From contig NZ_CP045929.1 of assembly GCF_009664835.1 (NCBI RefSeq), positions 186,001 through 250,000 of the forward strand: a stretch of DNA of 64,000 nt, written 5' to 3'. Position 1 is the stretch's first letter; every line of letters begins with the position of its first letter. A model generated the notes under the pieces. It was not told the DNA's origin. It did not search any database and was given only the letters and a program-made list of their open reading frames with translations. Below are positions 8,150 to 16,696 of the stretch, one piece after another. The position numbers and the translations under genes were made by a program. This DNA is from Allosaccharopolyspora coralli. GTDB lineage: Bacteria; Actinomycetota; Actinomycetes; Mycobacteriales; Pseudonocardiaceae.

Positions 8150-9190
8150 CTACCCGGCGAAGCGGCGGACGCTGTTGACCTCGCCCATGTACTTGACCTC
8201 TTCGACCGTGACCGTCTGGCCCTCGGTCGGAGCGTGCACCATCTTGCCGCCGCCGATGTAGATGCCGTTGTGGCTGCCCGAGCTGTAGAAGAAGATCACG
8301 TCACCGGGTTTCATCTCGCTCTGCGAGACCTGCTCGCCCTCCGAGATCTGCGACTTCGTCGATCCGGGCAGCTCCACCCCGGCTTGCTCGTAGGCGTACT
8401 GGACGAGCCCGGAGCAGTCGAACTGACTCGGTCCCTTGGCGCCGAAGACGTACGGCGAGCCCTGCTTGCTCAGCGCGGCGTTCACCGCCTGGATCGCCTT
8501 GCCGCTTCCGGCGAGCGCACCTACCGAGCTGCTGCTGGACAGCGACTCTTGTTCCTGCTGGCTGAGGCTGTTGTACGTCTCTTTGACCTCGGCCACCTGG
8601 GCGTCCATCGCGGCCTTCTTGCCGCCGATCTCGTCCTGGATCCGGGCGGACTCGGCCTCGGCTTCCGTCGCGCGGGCGCGGGCGTCGCCGGCTCGCTTCT
8701 CAGCGCTCTCGGCTTCGTGGGTGGCACTCGAGAGCGCCTCGACGGCGTCCTTGTTGTCCTTGCCGAGCGCGTCCAGTGCCGAGGCACGATCGAGGAACTC
8801 GTTGGGTGATTCGCTGACCATCAGGGCGGAGAGCTCGTTCATCTTCGCGCCCTGGTATGCGGCGCCGGTGAGCTCGTCGACCTGCCCCCGGAACCGTTCC
8901 TCTTCGGCGCGTGCCTCGTCGGCGACCTGCACGGCCTGCGCCGTATCGGCTCGAGCCCGCTCCAGGTCGGCCTGGCGCTGGGCGTGATCGTCTTCGGCCT
9001 TCTTGTACTCCTCCGTGACGGCTTCAGCCTGGCGGCCGACCTCGCGGAGTTGCTTGGCCGCCTCGGAGGCGTTGCCGGGCTGATCCGGGGCCGCGCCGGC
9101 GGGGGTTGCACCTAGCCCGACGGTGACGGCGGCAACGGTGGTTGCCGCCAGTGCTCCGCGAAACGGGAGCTTCAGCCGGTGGGACGCCAT
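8150..9190 (-). CDS. NlpC/P60 peptidoglycan endopeptidase with coiled coil
   Basis: A 346-aa secreted cell-wall hydrolase. Residues 1-34 form a signal peptide (cleavage near AGAAP). Residues about 40-215 are a long Ala/Glu/Lys-rich coiled coil, and the C-terminal about 115 residues are the NlpC/P60 domain: catalytic Cys in FDCSGLVQYAY, His in GSHNGIYIGGG, and MVHAP. This matches RipA-type D-Glu-mDAP endopeptidases that cut stem peptides during septation. ATG 9190 was chosen because the signal peptide begins there; the longer frame to 9328 adds 46 unlikely residues. AAGGAG lies about 12 bases upstream. It is divergent from the IclR gene. Confidence 0.92.
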   Translation of the reverse strand: MASHRLKLPFRGALAATTVAAVTVGLGATPAGAAPDQPGNASEAAKQLREVGRQAEAVTEEYKKAEDDHAQRQADLERARADTAQAVQVADEARAEEERFRGQVDELTGAAYQGAKMNELSALMVSESPNEFLDRASALDALGKDNKDAVEALSSATHEAESAEKRAGDARARATEAEAESARIQDEIGGKKAAMDAQVAEVKETYNSLSQQEQESLSSSSSVGALAGSGKAIQAVNAALSKQGSPYVFGAKGPSQFDCSGLVQYAYEQAGVELPGSTKSQISEGEQVSQSEMKPGDVIFFYSSGSHNGIYIGGGKMVHAPTEGQTVTVEEVKYMGEVNSVRRFAG

Positions 9191-9498
9191 AGGAGAGCAC
9201 GGCTCCTTCGAGTACTCGGGTTCGATGATCGTCACTCGGTGGGGTGATCGCCGCGAAAACGCCCAACACTGTATGCACGATCGATCAGAGCGGTCGAAGC
9301 GGGCCCGGTTTCCGCGCGCGGCGCGCACCGTACAAGCGGAACTCCGGCAGTTCGTCGACGTCGGTTCCGGTTTGCCGACCGTGGTCAGCGTGCACGAAGT
9401 CGCCCCACGCCTCGATCTGGCCTCCGTCTGCGCTTCGTCAGCGACACGGACGCGAGCGAGCAGGGTGCTCCGCGAGGTCCAGGTACCGCGGCACGTAT

Positions 9499-9513
9499 GT
9501 ACATTATGTGTAC
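9499..9513. promoter_or_regulatory. Palindrome upstream of the IclR gene
   Basis: GTACA-TTATG-TGTAC, a perfect 5-base inverted repeat with a 5-base spacer, 70 bases before the IclR start. A second palindrome, GGCAC-CAC-GTGCC, follows at 9520-9532. Both are plausible autoregulatory sites in an otherwise gene-free divergent region (9191-9582). Confidence 0.45.
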
Positions 9514-9582
9514 GAACCAGGCACCACGTGCCCCCCAGGGGGATGGCGGTGCCTCACATCGTGTTGTCGAGAAGGGGCGACG

Positions 9583-10383
9583 ATGGCGGCAGACGACGAG
9601 AAGAGCGCCCAGAACCACATTCAAGGTCTAGAGCGCGGACTCGCGGTGTTGCAGGCGTTCACCGCCGACCATCCGAGCCGGACGGCGACCGAGCTCGCGA
9701 CGGCGACCCGGCTGTCACGTCCGGTCGTGCGCAGGATTCTGTTGACTCTGCAGCGCCTCGGCTACGTCGCGACCTCCGAGGGACGATGGACGCTGACCCC
9801 GCGAGTGCTCACGATCGGGCATCACTACACCGCCACCCATGCCTTGACGGAGTTGGCTCAGCCCTACCTGATGCGGCTGGCCGAGAAGACGGGTGAGTCC
9901 GCCACGCTCGCCACGCTGGACGGCAACGAGGTCGTCTACATCGCCAGGGTGCCGGTGCGCCGGGTGCTCAGCGTGACCGTTTCTCCCGGCACGCGGGCAC
10001 CCGCGCACGCCACGTCGTTGGGGCGAGTGCTGCTGGCGTGGGAACCGGACGAGCGGGTGGAGCGCTTGATCGCGGAATCCGGGCTGCCCGGCTTGACCCG
10101 CCACACCGTCACCGACCCGGCGCAGTTCCGCGAGATCCTCGGCACCGTCCGCGAGCAGGGCTGGTCGATGGTGATCAGCGAACGCGAGGAAGGACTGCTC
10201 TCGCTGTCCGCACCGGTCCGCGATCACCACGGCCGGGTCGTCGCCGCCGTCGCCTCCTCCACCTCCACCGGGCGTGCGACGCCCGAGGGGCTCCGCGAGG
10301 ACGTGGTACCCGTGCTCGTTGACATCGCGAAGGACATCAGTGCCCAGATCGGGAGCCGCACGGCCGGCCCGCCCATCGCGTGA
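9583..10383 (+). CDS. IclR-family transcriptional regulator
   Basis: A 266-aa regulator. The N-terminal winged helix (residues about 12-75; RTATELATATRLSRPVVRRI) is followed by the IclR effector-binding domain (about 85-260; HATSLGRVLLAW and EREEGLLSLSAPVRDHHGRV are characteristic). The sequence is closest in style to PcaR/PobR regulators of aromatic-acid catabolism, but no such catabolic genes are in the window. ATG 9583 follows GAAGGGG by 5 bases; the much longer open frame from 9244 is ignored. Two palindromes lie in its promoter region. Confidence 0.9.
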   Translation: MAADDEKSAQNHIQGLERGLAVLQAFTADHPSRTATELATATRLSRPVVRRILLTLQRLGYVATSEGRWTLTPRVLTIGHHYTATHALTELAQPYLMRLAEKTGESATLATLDGNEVVYIARVPVRRVLSVTVSPGTRAPAHATSLGRVLLAWEPDERVERLIAESGLPGLTRHTVTDPAQFREILGTVREQGWSMVISEREEGLLSLSAPVRDHHGRVVAAVASSTSTGRATPEGLREDVVPVLVDIAKDISAQIGSRTAGPPIA

Positions 10384-10454
10384 GCGTCCGGTCGGTCATG
10401 TGGTCGTCAGCGCTGTGGTCCGGGACTGTGTTCCCCGCCGTCTACGCACTCCGT

Positions 10455-10530
10455 TACGGACCCACTCGGCTCTGTTCGAACTGGGTCGGCGGTACCGGAC
10501 CATCTACCCAAGTTCCCGGATGCCCTCCCA
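10455..10530. repeat. Dispersed GGTACCGGACCA repeat, third copy (right half)
   Basis: The core CGGCGGTACCGGACCA followed by TACCCAAGTTCC recurs, with few changes, at 33.13-33.17 kb. GAACTGGGT and ACCCAAGTTC form an imperfect hairpin around the central GGTACC. Here it lies between the convergent ends of the IclR and GNAT genes, where it could act as a bidirectional terminator. Confidence 0.6.
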
Positions 10531-11046
10531 TCAGAGCTTCTGCTGCAGGACCTGTCCCGGCCACGAGCGCACGGTGAATTCCTCGGCGGGAGTGAATCCC
10601 TGTTTCTCGTAGTAGCCGATCAGTGCGCGGTCGGGTCCGCGATAACAGTCCACTCGGAGCAGGTTGACGCCTTGCTCGCGGGCGCGCGTTCGCCCGAGGT
10701 CGAGCAGGACGGCGCCCGCGCCCTTGCCCGGGCCGCCGGGGTCCGCGACGAGCAGATTGATGTAGACGTGCGGGGCGGGGCAGTGCGGGATGTGGTCGGG
10801 TGCCTCGCCGAGCGCGAGTGCCGCGACCGTGGAACCGCCGTCGTGGTCGGCGAGGTAGAGCTCTCCGCTGGTGGCGTAGCTGGTCACCTGGGCCATGCGG
10901 CGCGGGTTCGTCGAGTGCGGCTCGGTTCCCCACTGATCGGTGCGTCCCCGCGCGGCGAGCCATCGGTTCGCGGCGTCCAGCAGCCCGAGCACGGTCCGCA
11001 CATCAGCCGGGCCGCCCCGGCGGAGCGTGAGGTCGTGAGCTGACAT
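10531..11046 (-). CDS. GNAT-family N-acetyltransferase
   Basis: A 171-aa GNAT protein. The fold is visible as an N-terminal beta-alpha region (LTLRRGGPADVRTVLGLLDA), a central strand HVYINLLVADP, the acetyl-CoA pyrophosphate loop GGPGKGAGAVLLD (a variant of Q/RxxGxG/A), then LLRVDCYRG and YYEKQGFTPAEEF near the C-terminus. Substrate is unknown. It stands alone, convergent with the IclR gene, and the dispersed repeat overlaps the end of the intergenic space next to its stop. Confidence 0.85.
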   Translation of the reverse strand: MSAHDLTLRRGGPADVRTVLGLLDAANRWLAARGRTDQWGTEPHSTNPRRMAQVTSYATSGELYLADHDGGSTVAALALGEAPDHIPHCPAPHVYINLLVADPGGPGKGAGAVLLDLGRTRAREQGVNLLRVDCYRGPDRALIGYYEKQGFTPAEEFTVRSWPGQVLQQKL

Positions 11047-11627
11047 GCCGCCATCGTGCCGGATTCGACGTGGGTCTTGGTGATGCCGTGTGTCTCGATG
11101 GTGCTGTCTCGCGGATGCGAGGTCGAGTTCGGGCGACTGTCGCCCGGCAGCGGCCGTGTCGCCCGGGGTCGTGGTGAAGCCGACCGCGAGTGATCACTCC
11201 ACCGGGTGAAGGCCATGATCATGCAGTAATTCCGAAGCGGCCACGTTGTCGTGCAATTCCACTCTCACGTGTGATCGCGTCTGCGAACTGGCTTCATTCG
11301 GTGATCAACGACCGATATTGTGCCATAAACACGATCGCGTGAACTTTGGAATTCTGCTCAGTCTTTCGAGAGGGTTTCCGTGGTGTCCGAGATAGCGCCG
11401 GTGATCATGAAATGCTCTGTTTGAGCAGTTCAAGACGCGTGCCGTGGACTCGGGGTGAGATGAGAAACCCACCGGAGGTGTCTCCGGTGGAATCGTGAAG
11501 GTATGGGCTACTGTCCGTCCGTCGTCCGGGGAATCCTTTTTCTTCCCCCGCGGATTCACCACGGACGGATACCGCATTCCGAACGAATCGCGTACCCCCG
11601 CACCGCGTGTGAAGTCCGAGGAGCGCC
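11047..11627. other. Gene-free region upstream of the YkuD lipoprotein
   Basis: About 580 bases with no supportable gene. The part around 11,230-11,420 is clearly richer in A and T than the surroundings, as expected for promoters of the divergent GNAT and YkuD genes. No RNA structure or mobile-element end was recognised. Confidence 0.5.
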
Positions 11628-12428
11628 ATGCTGCACCGCCGAGCCCGAGACGGTCGCCGACCGATGCTCGCAGGCGCCCTCCTGCTCGCACTGCTCACCG
11701 GCTGCGGATCCGCGCCGGCGCCGCCCGCGGCCGCTCCCGAGCAGCCACCCGCCCAGGCGCGGGTCGTCACTGCGGACCTGCCGGAGGCCACCACCTTCGG
11801 GGATCTCTCGGAGGCTCCCGCCGATCCGGCTCCGCAACAGCCGACTGACGGCACCGTTCTGCGCGTGCACGACGAACTTGCCCTGTACGACGCACCCGAC
11901 GGCGAACCCTTCGCGCGCCTGCCCGCCACCCAACTCGAGAACCCGACCTGGGTTCCGGTGGTCGAGACCCGAGGACAGTGGTCGCGGGTCCTGCTTCCGA
12001 GCAGGCCGACAGGGGCGACCGGCTGGGTGCGCCCCGAGCCGGGACAGGCGGAACCGGCCCGCTCCCCATACGAAGTCGAGGTCGACGTCGACGCGATGCG
12101 GATGGTCGTGCGGGAATCCGGACGCGAGATCGGCTCATGGACCGTGGGTGTCGGCGGCGAAGGCACGCCGACTCCCCGTGGCCGCACCTACATGATGGCG
12201 GCCATCGAGGAGACGGTGACGACCTTCAGTCCCGTGATCCTCCCCCTCGGAACGCACTCGCAGACGCTGACCAGCTATGGCGGCGGCCCCGGCACCGTCG
12301 CACTGCACGGCTGGCCGGACTCGAGCGTGTTCGGAACCGCGAGCAGTGACGGGTGTGTCCGTGTTCCGGACGACGCTCTCGACCTGCTCACCACGCTTCC
12401 GCTCGGAACGTTGGTGCTCCTGCGCTGA
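11628..12428 (+). CDS. L,D-transpeptidase (YkuD) lipoprotein
   Basis: A 266-aa lipoprotein. LLTGCGS (residues about 22-28) is a lipobox, so the protein is anchored to the outer face of the membrane. A Pro/Ala-rich linker and an SH3-like segment (WVPVVETRGQWSRVLLPSR) precede the YkuD domain (about 145-265), whose active site is HGWPDSS...SSDGCVRVP with catalytic His and Cys. L,D-transpeptidases form 3-3 crosslinks or attach proteins to peptidoglycan. GAGGAG precedes ATG 11628 at good spacing. It lies just upstream of the chaplin-like gene. Confidence 0.9.
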   Translation: MLHRRARDGRRPMLAGALLLALLTGCGSAPAPPAAAPEQPPAQARVVTADLPEATTFGDLSEAPADPAPQQPTDGTVLRVHDELALYDAPDGEPFARLPATQLENPTWVPVVETRGQWSRVLLPSRPTGATGWVRPEPGQAEPARSPYEVEVDVDAMRMVVRESGREIGSWTVGVGGEGTPTPRGRTYMMAAIEETVTTFSPVILPLGTHSQTLTSYGGGPGTVALHGWPDSSVFGTASSDGCVRVPDDALDLLTTLPLGTLVLLR

Positions 12429-12479
12429 CACCGGATGGGAAGAAGTCCCCGAAAGATCGAGAGTGAAGGAAGTACGACA

Positions 12480-12953
12480 GTGCGGAAGACAACCGGCGCA
12501 CTCAGCGCCACAGCATTGGCGGCAGGCCTGCTCGCGGCGGGAAGCCCCGCGCTCGCGGACAGCACCGACAACGACGGTGTGAACATCGGCAACGACAACA
12601 ACGTGAGCGTGCTCCCGGTTCAGGCGTGTGGGAACAACGTCGCGGTGGCGGGCGTCGTCGCTCCGATCCTGTCCCCGAACGAGACCGAGTGCGTCAACGC
12701 TCCGATCGTCGATCACCCCGAGTCGGAAGAGCCGGACGACCCGGAGCACCCGGACGACCCGGAGAAGCCTGAGGACCCGGAGCACCCGGACGACCCGGAA
12801 CACCCGGGTGAGCCCGAGATGCCGGAGGACCCCGAGCACCCCGGTGAGCCCGAGCACCCGGGTGAGCCGGAGATGCCCGGTGAGGGCGGCTCGAGCCTGC
12901 CGACCGCCCCGAGCCCCGAGGTCGTGCCGGGTCACCACGCCGTCACCGGCTGA
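12480..12953 (+). CDS. Secreted chaplin-like protein with acidic Pro/Glu/Asp repeat tail
   Basis: A 157-aa secreted protein. Residues 1-26 are a signal peptide (ALA cleavage). Residues 33-73 resemble the chaplin domain of aerial-hypha surface proteins: NIGNDNN, then CGNNVAVAGVVAP and CVN with two Cys (C50, C71) as in chaplins. Residues about 80-137 are an acidic repeat of EHPDDPE/EHPGEPE units, which ordinary short chaplins lack, and a Gly/Ser/Pro tail follows; no sortase motif is evident. GTG 12480 follows GAAGGAA by 8 bases. The repeat may be a wall-spanning or metal-binding stalk; that is inference. A strong terminator follows. Confidence 0.75.
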   Translation: MRKTTGALSATALAAGLLAAGSPALADSTDNDGVNIGNDNNVSVLPVQACGNNVAVAGVVAPILSPNETECVNAPIVDHPESEEPDDPEHPDDPEKPEDPEHPDDPEHPGEPEMPEDPEHPGEPEHPGEPEMPGEGGSSLPTAPSPEVVPGHHAVTG

Positions 12954-12972
12954 CTCGATCTTCCTCTCGCGA

Positions 12973-13005
12973 CGCGCGGCGCTCCACATCCGGGAGCGCC
13001 GCGCG
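12973..13005 (+). terminator. Rho-independent terminator after the chaplin-like gene
   Basis: Perfect 13-base stem (CGCGCGGCGCTCC / GGAGCGCCGCGCG) with a 7-base loop, followed by TTGTT. Confidence 0.85.
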
Positions 13006-13075
13006 TTGTTCGTCTCAGCCGAGGCGAGACGGACCCGTGCTCGTCAGTGGAGCCCGTGCAGTGCAGAGTGTGCAC

Positions 13076-13810
13076 ATGTTGATCCGGATCCCGACGCCCG
13101 GTGACCTCGTTGGCGCCGCCCGCTCGACCGCTGAACTGGCGGTCGGGGCCGTGACGACCGCGGCGTCCGTGCCCGGCCGAGTGCTCGGCCTCGTCGACGG
13201 CGCGGAGACGGTCCTCGCCCGTATCACCGACATCGCCGACCGGGCGGATGAGCTCGTCACCCGGGTCGATCAGATCGCCTCCCGGACCGAGAAGACGGTG
13301 GAAGAGGTCGACGGCGTCGTCGACCGCACCCGGGCGATCGTGTCGATGGCCGAGGACAGCGTTCGCGAGGTCGCCCGGATCGCCGCGGCAGCCTCGACGC
13401 TGGTCGACGACTCCGGTGCGATCGCCGAGAAGGCATCGCAGACCGTTGACCGCGCCGGGCACACCGCCGAGGTCGCCGACGGGTTGCTCGCCGAGTACGA
13501 GCCGATGGCGCGCAAGGCCGCGCCGATGGCCTCGCGGTTCGTCGACGAGCTGTCGCCGAAGGAGGTCGACGCCGCGATTCGCCTCGTCGACGAGCTGCCG
13601 GTGATGGCCGAGCACATGATCAGCGACATCATGCCGATCCTGCGCACCCTCGACCGTGTGGGCCCTGAGGTGCACGAACTGCTCGAAGTCACCCACGACG
13701 TGCGGCGGGCGATCGTCGGCATCCCCGGGTTCCAGTTCTTCCGCAGGCGTGGCGAGGGGCGCGTCGACGACAGTTCCGACGATCCGCCCCGCTCGAACGG
13801 TCGGAACTGA
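13076..13810 (+). CDS. Conserved actinobacterial coiled-coil protein
   Basis: A 244-aa protein rich in Ala, Val, Asp and Arg, with heptad-like repeats over residues 20-200 (runs such as ITDIADRADELVTRVDQIAS). It matches a conserved actinobacterial family of unknown function; the end contains DVRRAIVGIPGFQFFRRRGE, which I recognise as that family's most constant part. No signal peptide is visible; the first helix may be amphipathic and membrane-associated. ATG 13076 is preferred over GTG 13037, though its ribosome site is weak. Phasin- or apolipoprotein-like packing is possible but unproven. Confidence 0.7.
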   Translation: MLIRIPTPGDLVGAARSTAELAVGAVTTAASVPGRVLGLVDGAETVLARITDIADRADELVTRVDQIASRTEKTVEEVDGVVDRTRAIVSMAEDSVREVARIAAAASTLVDDSGAIAEKASQTVDRAGHTAEVADGLLAEYEPMARKAAPMASRFVDELSPKEVDAAIRLVDELPVMAEHMISDIMPILRTLDRVGPEVHELLEVTHDVRRAIVGIPGFQFFRRRGEGRVDDSSDDPPRSNGRN

Positions 13811-13831
13811 CGGGCGCGGCTGCCCGGTGGG

Positions 13832-13858
13832 GACCTCCTCCGCGGTGCGCGGGAGGTC
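13832..13858. terminator. Hairpin between convergent genes
   Basis: GACCTCC, 13-base loop, GGAGGTC. It sits between the ends of the coiled-coil gene and the membrane-anchored gene and overlaps the latter's stop codon, so it may end both messages. Confidence 0.5.
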
Positions 13859-14465
13859 AGCTCTTCCAGATCACCAGCTCTGTCTCGTAGCGGTACCGCG
13901 TGCTTTCCCAGCTCTTGCCGACAACTTCGAAGTACGCGATGCGTTCGCCGCGTGTCTTGTAGCAGACTCGGGAGCCGACATCGACGTCGATCTTGTCGAC
14001 GGCGTGAGTGGCGATCAGGTTTTCGCACTGCTGACGCGTCGGCTTGGTGTCCTCGAGCCAGACGGCACCGTCGTCGGAAACGTTCAGCGCTCCGTCGCTG
14101 GCCTGCGACAGTTGCCCACCTTCGTTCTCGGGCGGAAGCACGTCGAAGTTGACGTAGCTCGTCATGTTGAAGTGATCCGCCCACAGGACATCCGCACCCG
14201 GTTCCGATGACTCCTGGCCGTTGTCCCGCCCAGCGGGGACCGTTGCGGTGACCGTGACGGTTTCGGTGGCCGGGGCCGGTGCGGGAGCGGTCGACTTGCC
14301 TACTTGCAGTGCGACGACTCCCGTGATGCCTGCGGCGACCACTGTCGCGATCGCCCCCATCGAACCGACGCAGCCGGTGGTCTTCCAGAAGTTGCGCGGG
14401 TTGTCGACGGTCTCGGACCGCGGGTGTTGAGCCTCGCTCGGACCGTTGGACCGACGTGCCATCAC
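13857..14465 (-). CDS. Membrane-anchored protein of unknown function
   Basis: A 202-aa protein. A basic cytoplasmic tail (residues 1-30) precedes one membrane segment (about 34-56; GAIATVVAAGITGVVALQVG), a Pro/Ala/Thr linker (57-80) and an extracytoplasmic domain of about 120 residues with two Cys (in QQCENL and RVCYKT) that may pair. No family was recognised. ATG 14465 is used; a second ATG follows directly. It stands alone between a coiled-coil gene and the aminotransferase gene pat. Confidence 0.65.
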   Translation of the reverse strand: MMARRSNGPSEAQHPRSETVDNPRNFWKTTGCVGSMGAIATVVAAGITGVVALQVGKSTAPAPAPATETVTVTATVPAGRDNGQESSEPGADVLWADHFNMTSYVNFDVLPPENEGGQLSQASDGALNVSDDGAVWLEDTKPTRQQCENLIATHAVDKIDVDVGSRVCYKTRGERIAYFEVVGKSWESTRYRYETELVIWKS

Positions 14466-14567
14466 GCTACTTCCCCAGTGGTCGGCTTTTCGTTCCGATC
14501 ACGATACCGGGGCCACTACGGTGCTCGGGCAGGAATGGTGAACGCGGGTTCCGTCGGTCGCGCGAAG

Positions 14568-15623
14568 TCAAGGACGGTACGACTTGGCGGCGGCGAGGAA
14601 CGCGTCGTTCTCGTCGGGCTTGCCGATCGTGACCCGCACCCCGTCCCCGGCGAACGTGCGCACCACGACCTTGTTCGCCATGCAGTGATCGTTGAACGCC
14701 TGCGCGGTGTCGCCGAGCGGCAACCAGACGAAGTTCGCCTGGCTCTCGGCGACCTCGAAACCGAGGTCCAGCAGGCCGGAGCGCACCCGGTCACGTTCCT
14801 CCGCGATCTCCGCGCAGCGAACCTTCAGCTCGTCCTCCGCATCGAGGGAGGCGAGGGCGGCGGCTTGTGCGAGCGCGTTCACGCTGAACGGAATGCAGAC
14901 CTTGCGGAGCGCCTCGATGATCTTCGCCGGTCCGACCGCGTAGCCGACACGGGCACCGGCGAGGCCGTAGGCCTTGGAGAACGTGCGCATCGAGACGACG
15001 TTGTCGCGTCCCCGCAGCAGATCCATGCCGTCGGGCGCGTCCGGGTCCGTGACGAACTCGAAGTAGGCCTCGTCGAGGATCACGACCGTGTCTGTGGGCA
15101 CCGCGTCGAGGAACCGCTCGAGCTCGGCCCGGTGCAGCACGGTGCCGGTGGGGTTGTTCGGCGTGCACACGAACACCACTCGTGTGTTCGGCGTGATCGC
15201 GGCGCGCATCGCTTCCAGGTCGAGCGCGTGGGCGTCGGTGACGGGAACGGTCACCGGAGTGGCTCCGGCGATCCGGGTGATGATCGGGTACGCCTCGAAC
15301 GAGCGCCACGGGAACAGCACCTCGTCCTCGGGTCCGTTGCAGGTGGCCTGCACGATCTGCTGGCACAGAGCGACGGAGCCGCAGCCGACGGCCACCCGGC
15401 CGGTGTCCACCCCGAAGCGCTCGGCGAGCACCTCGGTCAGCCTGCCCACGGCGATGTCGGGGTAGCGGTGCACCTCGCAGGCAGCGGTCGCGACGGTCTC
15501 GCGGACGCCGGGCAGGGGACCGCCGGAGACCTCGTTGCTGGCCAGCTTGATCGCGCCAGGAACGGACTTCCCGGCGACGTAAGCGGGAAGCTGGTCGAGG
15601 TCCGCGCGGGTGCGCACGCTCAT
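14568..15623 (-). CDS. pat: Phenylalanine/histidinol-phosphate-type aminotransferase
   Basis: A 351-aa class I/II PLP aminotransferase of the HisC2/Pat group, which in actinobacteria makes phenylalanine or tyrosine from the keto acids. Landmarks: IKLASNEVSGGPLP near residue 25, NNPTGT, ILDEAYFEF, then SKAYGLAGARVGY with the PLP lysine, and FVWLPLGD and VRVTIGKPDEN near the end. The pattern fits mycobacterial Rv3772. ATG 15623 follows GAAGGAG at 5 bases; the longer open frame to 15917 is mostly tandem repeat and is rejected. A separate hisC would be expected elsewhere in the genome. Confidence 0.87.
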   Translation of the reverse strand: MSVRTRADLDQLPAYVAGKSVPGAIKLASNEVSGGPLPGVRETVATAACEVHRYPDIAVGRLTEVLAERFGVDTGRVAVGCGSVALCQQIVQATCNGPEDEVLFPWRSFEAYPIITRIAGATPVTVPVTDAHALDLEAMRAAITPNTRVVFVCTPNNPTGTVLHRAELERFLDAVPTDTVVILDEAYFEFVTDPDAPDGMDLLRGRDNVVSMRTFSKAYGLAGARVGYAVGPAKIIEALRKVCIPFSVNALAQAAALASLDAEDELKVRCAEIAEERDRVRSGLLDLGFEVAESQANFVWLPLGDTAQAFNDHCMANKVVVRTFAGDGVRVTIGKPDENDAFLAAAKSYRP

Positions 15624-15800
15624 GCTGACTCCTTCGTCTCCTGCGGTCCGGCTCGGCGGCGCGATGTGCCGTCGCGGGCCGCGTCGAGTTCCCGTGCGGG
15701 TGTGCACGGTCGTCCTGTGCAAGGTAGCCGCTCGCGTCGTCCCGGCGCACTCACTGTGCGGCCCCCGCCCCGAGCTGCGGTGCCGCCGCGTGCTGGCCGG

Positions 15801-15878
15801 ACGGTGCTCCGTGTGCTGACCGCCCAGTGCTCCATGTGCTGACCGCACAGTGCTCCCGTGTGCTGACCGCACAGTGAC
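15801..15878. repeat. Tandem repeat, period about 24, upstream of pat
   Basis: Three near-identical units built on GTGCTGACCGCMCAGTGCTC follow one another, with a partial fourth, between pat and the divergent hydrolase gene. The units contain no obvious hairpin. They could be regulator sites or a variable-number repeat. Confidence 0.75.
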
Positions 15879-15956
15879 GAACCGCTGTCCAGACCGCTGC
15901 TCCGTCTGCATGATCACGTTGACTCGTGTTCACCGTGTCGTGGTTCCCTGCGGGAC

Positions 15957-16658
15957 ATGACCGACACCCGGATCGAGACCGTCGCGCTCACCGACGGCAC
16001 CGAACTCCGCCTGACCGTGGCCGAACCGGACAACGTCGTCCGTGGTGGTCTGGTCGTCCTGCACGAGGCTCGCGGCGTCACGCCGCGCGTGCGGGAACTC
16101 GTGAGCGCTCTCGCCGAGGAGGGGTGGTTGGCGGCCGCCCCGCACCTGTACCACCGGATCGGTGTCGACGAGCTCGATGCGGAGCACCTGGACGAGGACG
16201 TGCACGATCAGGTGCAGGATCTCGACGTCGACTCGGTGATCGACGACGCGGACGCGACGTTCCTGTGGCTCGGTGACCGGGGCGTGGCCGTGGACCGGCT
16301 CGGAGTCATGGGGTTCGACGTGGGTGGTGCCGCCGCGCTGGTGGTCGCCGCACGCAGGCAGCTGGGCGCGGCCGTGACCATCGGTGGCGGCGGAATCCTG
16401 GAGCCGCTGTCGGACTCCCTGCCCGCACTGATCGACATCGTCTCGGACGTGGGCTGCCCGTGGCTGGGTCTCTACGGCGCCGATTCGAGCATTCCCCGCG
16501 ACCAGATCGACAAGTTGCGGGAGGTCGCCGACGGTGCACCGGTGGCGACGGACGTGGTGCGTTTCCCCGCGTCGGACCACCGCTTCGAGTCGGAGCCGGA
16601 GTCGGCTCACGAGGCGTGGAAGCGCACGCGGAACTGGTTCGACCTGCATCTGCGTTGA
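15957..16658 (+). CDS. Dienelactone-hydrolase-like alpha/beta protein with altered nucleophile position
   Basis: A 233-aa cytoplasmic alpha/beta-hydrolase of the DLH family: VVLHEARGVTPRVRELVSAL near residue 33, APHLYHR, then the nucleophile elbow VMGFDVGG, LYGADSSIP with a candidate acid, and SDHRF with the expected His. DLH enzymes carry Cys (or Ser) at the centre of the elbow (GxCxGG); here it is Asp (D121). The protein may therefore be a non-hydrolytic paralogue or use another chemistry. ATG 15957 is supported by alignment of the first strand. The substrate is unknown. Confidence 0.75.
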   Translation: MTDTRIETVALTDGTELRLTVAEPDNVVRGGLVVLHEARGVTPRVRELVSALAEEGWLAAAPHLYHRIGVDELDAEHLDEDVHDQVQDLDVDSVIDDADATFLWLGDRGVAVDRLGVMGFDVGGAAALVVAARRQLGAAVTIGGGGILEPLSDSLPALIDIVSDVGCPWLGLYGADSSIPRDQIDKLREVADGAPVATDVVRFPASDHRFESEPESAHEAWKRTRNWFDLHLR

Positions 16659-16696
16659 CTGTCGCGTCGGCGCTGATCAGGAGGCCTTCGGCACGG

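Noticed and set aside
12720-12900. Short tandem repeats resembling a CRISPR or minisatellite
   Set aside because: The period is 3n and encodes PEHPDDPE-type units within a coding frame; there are no unique spacers of constant length.
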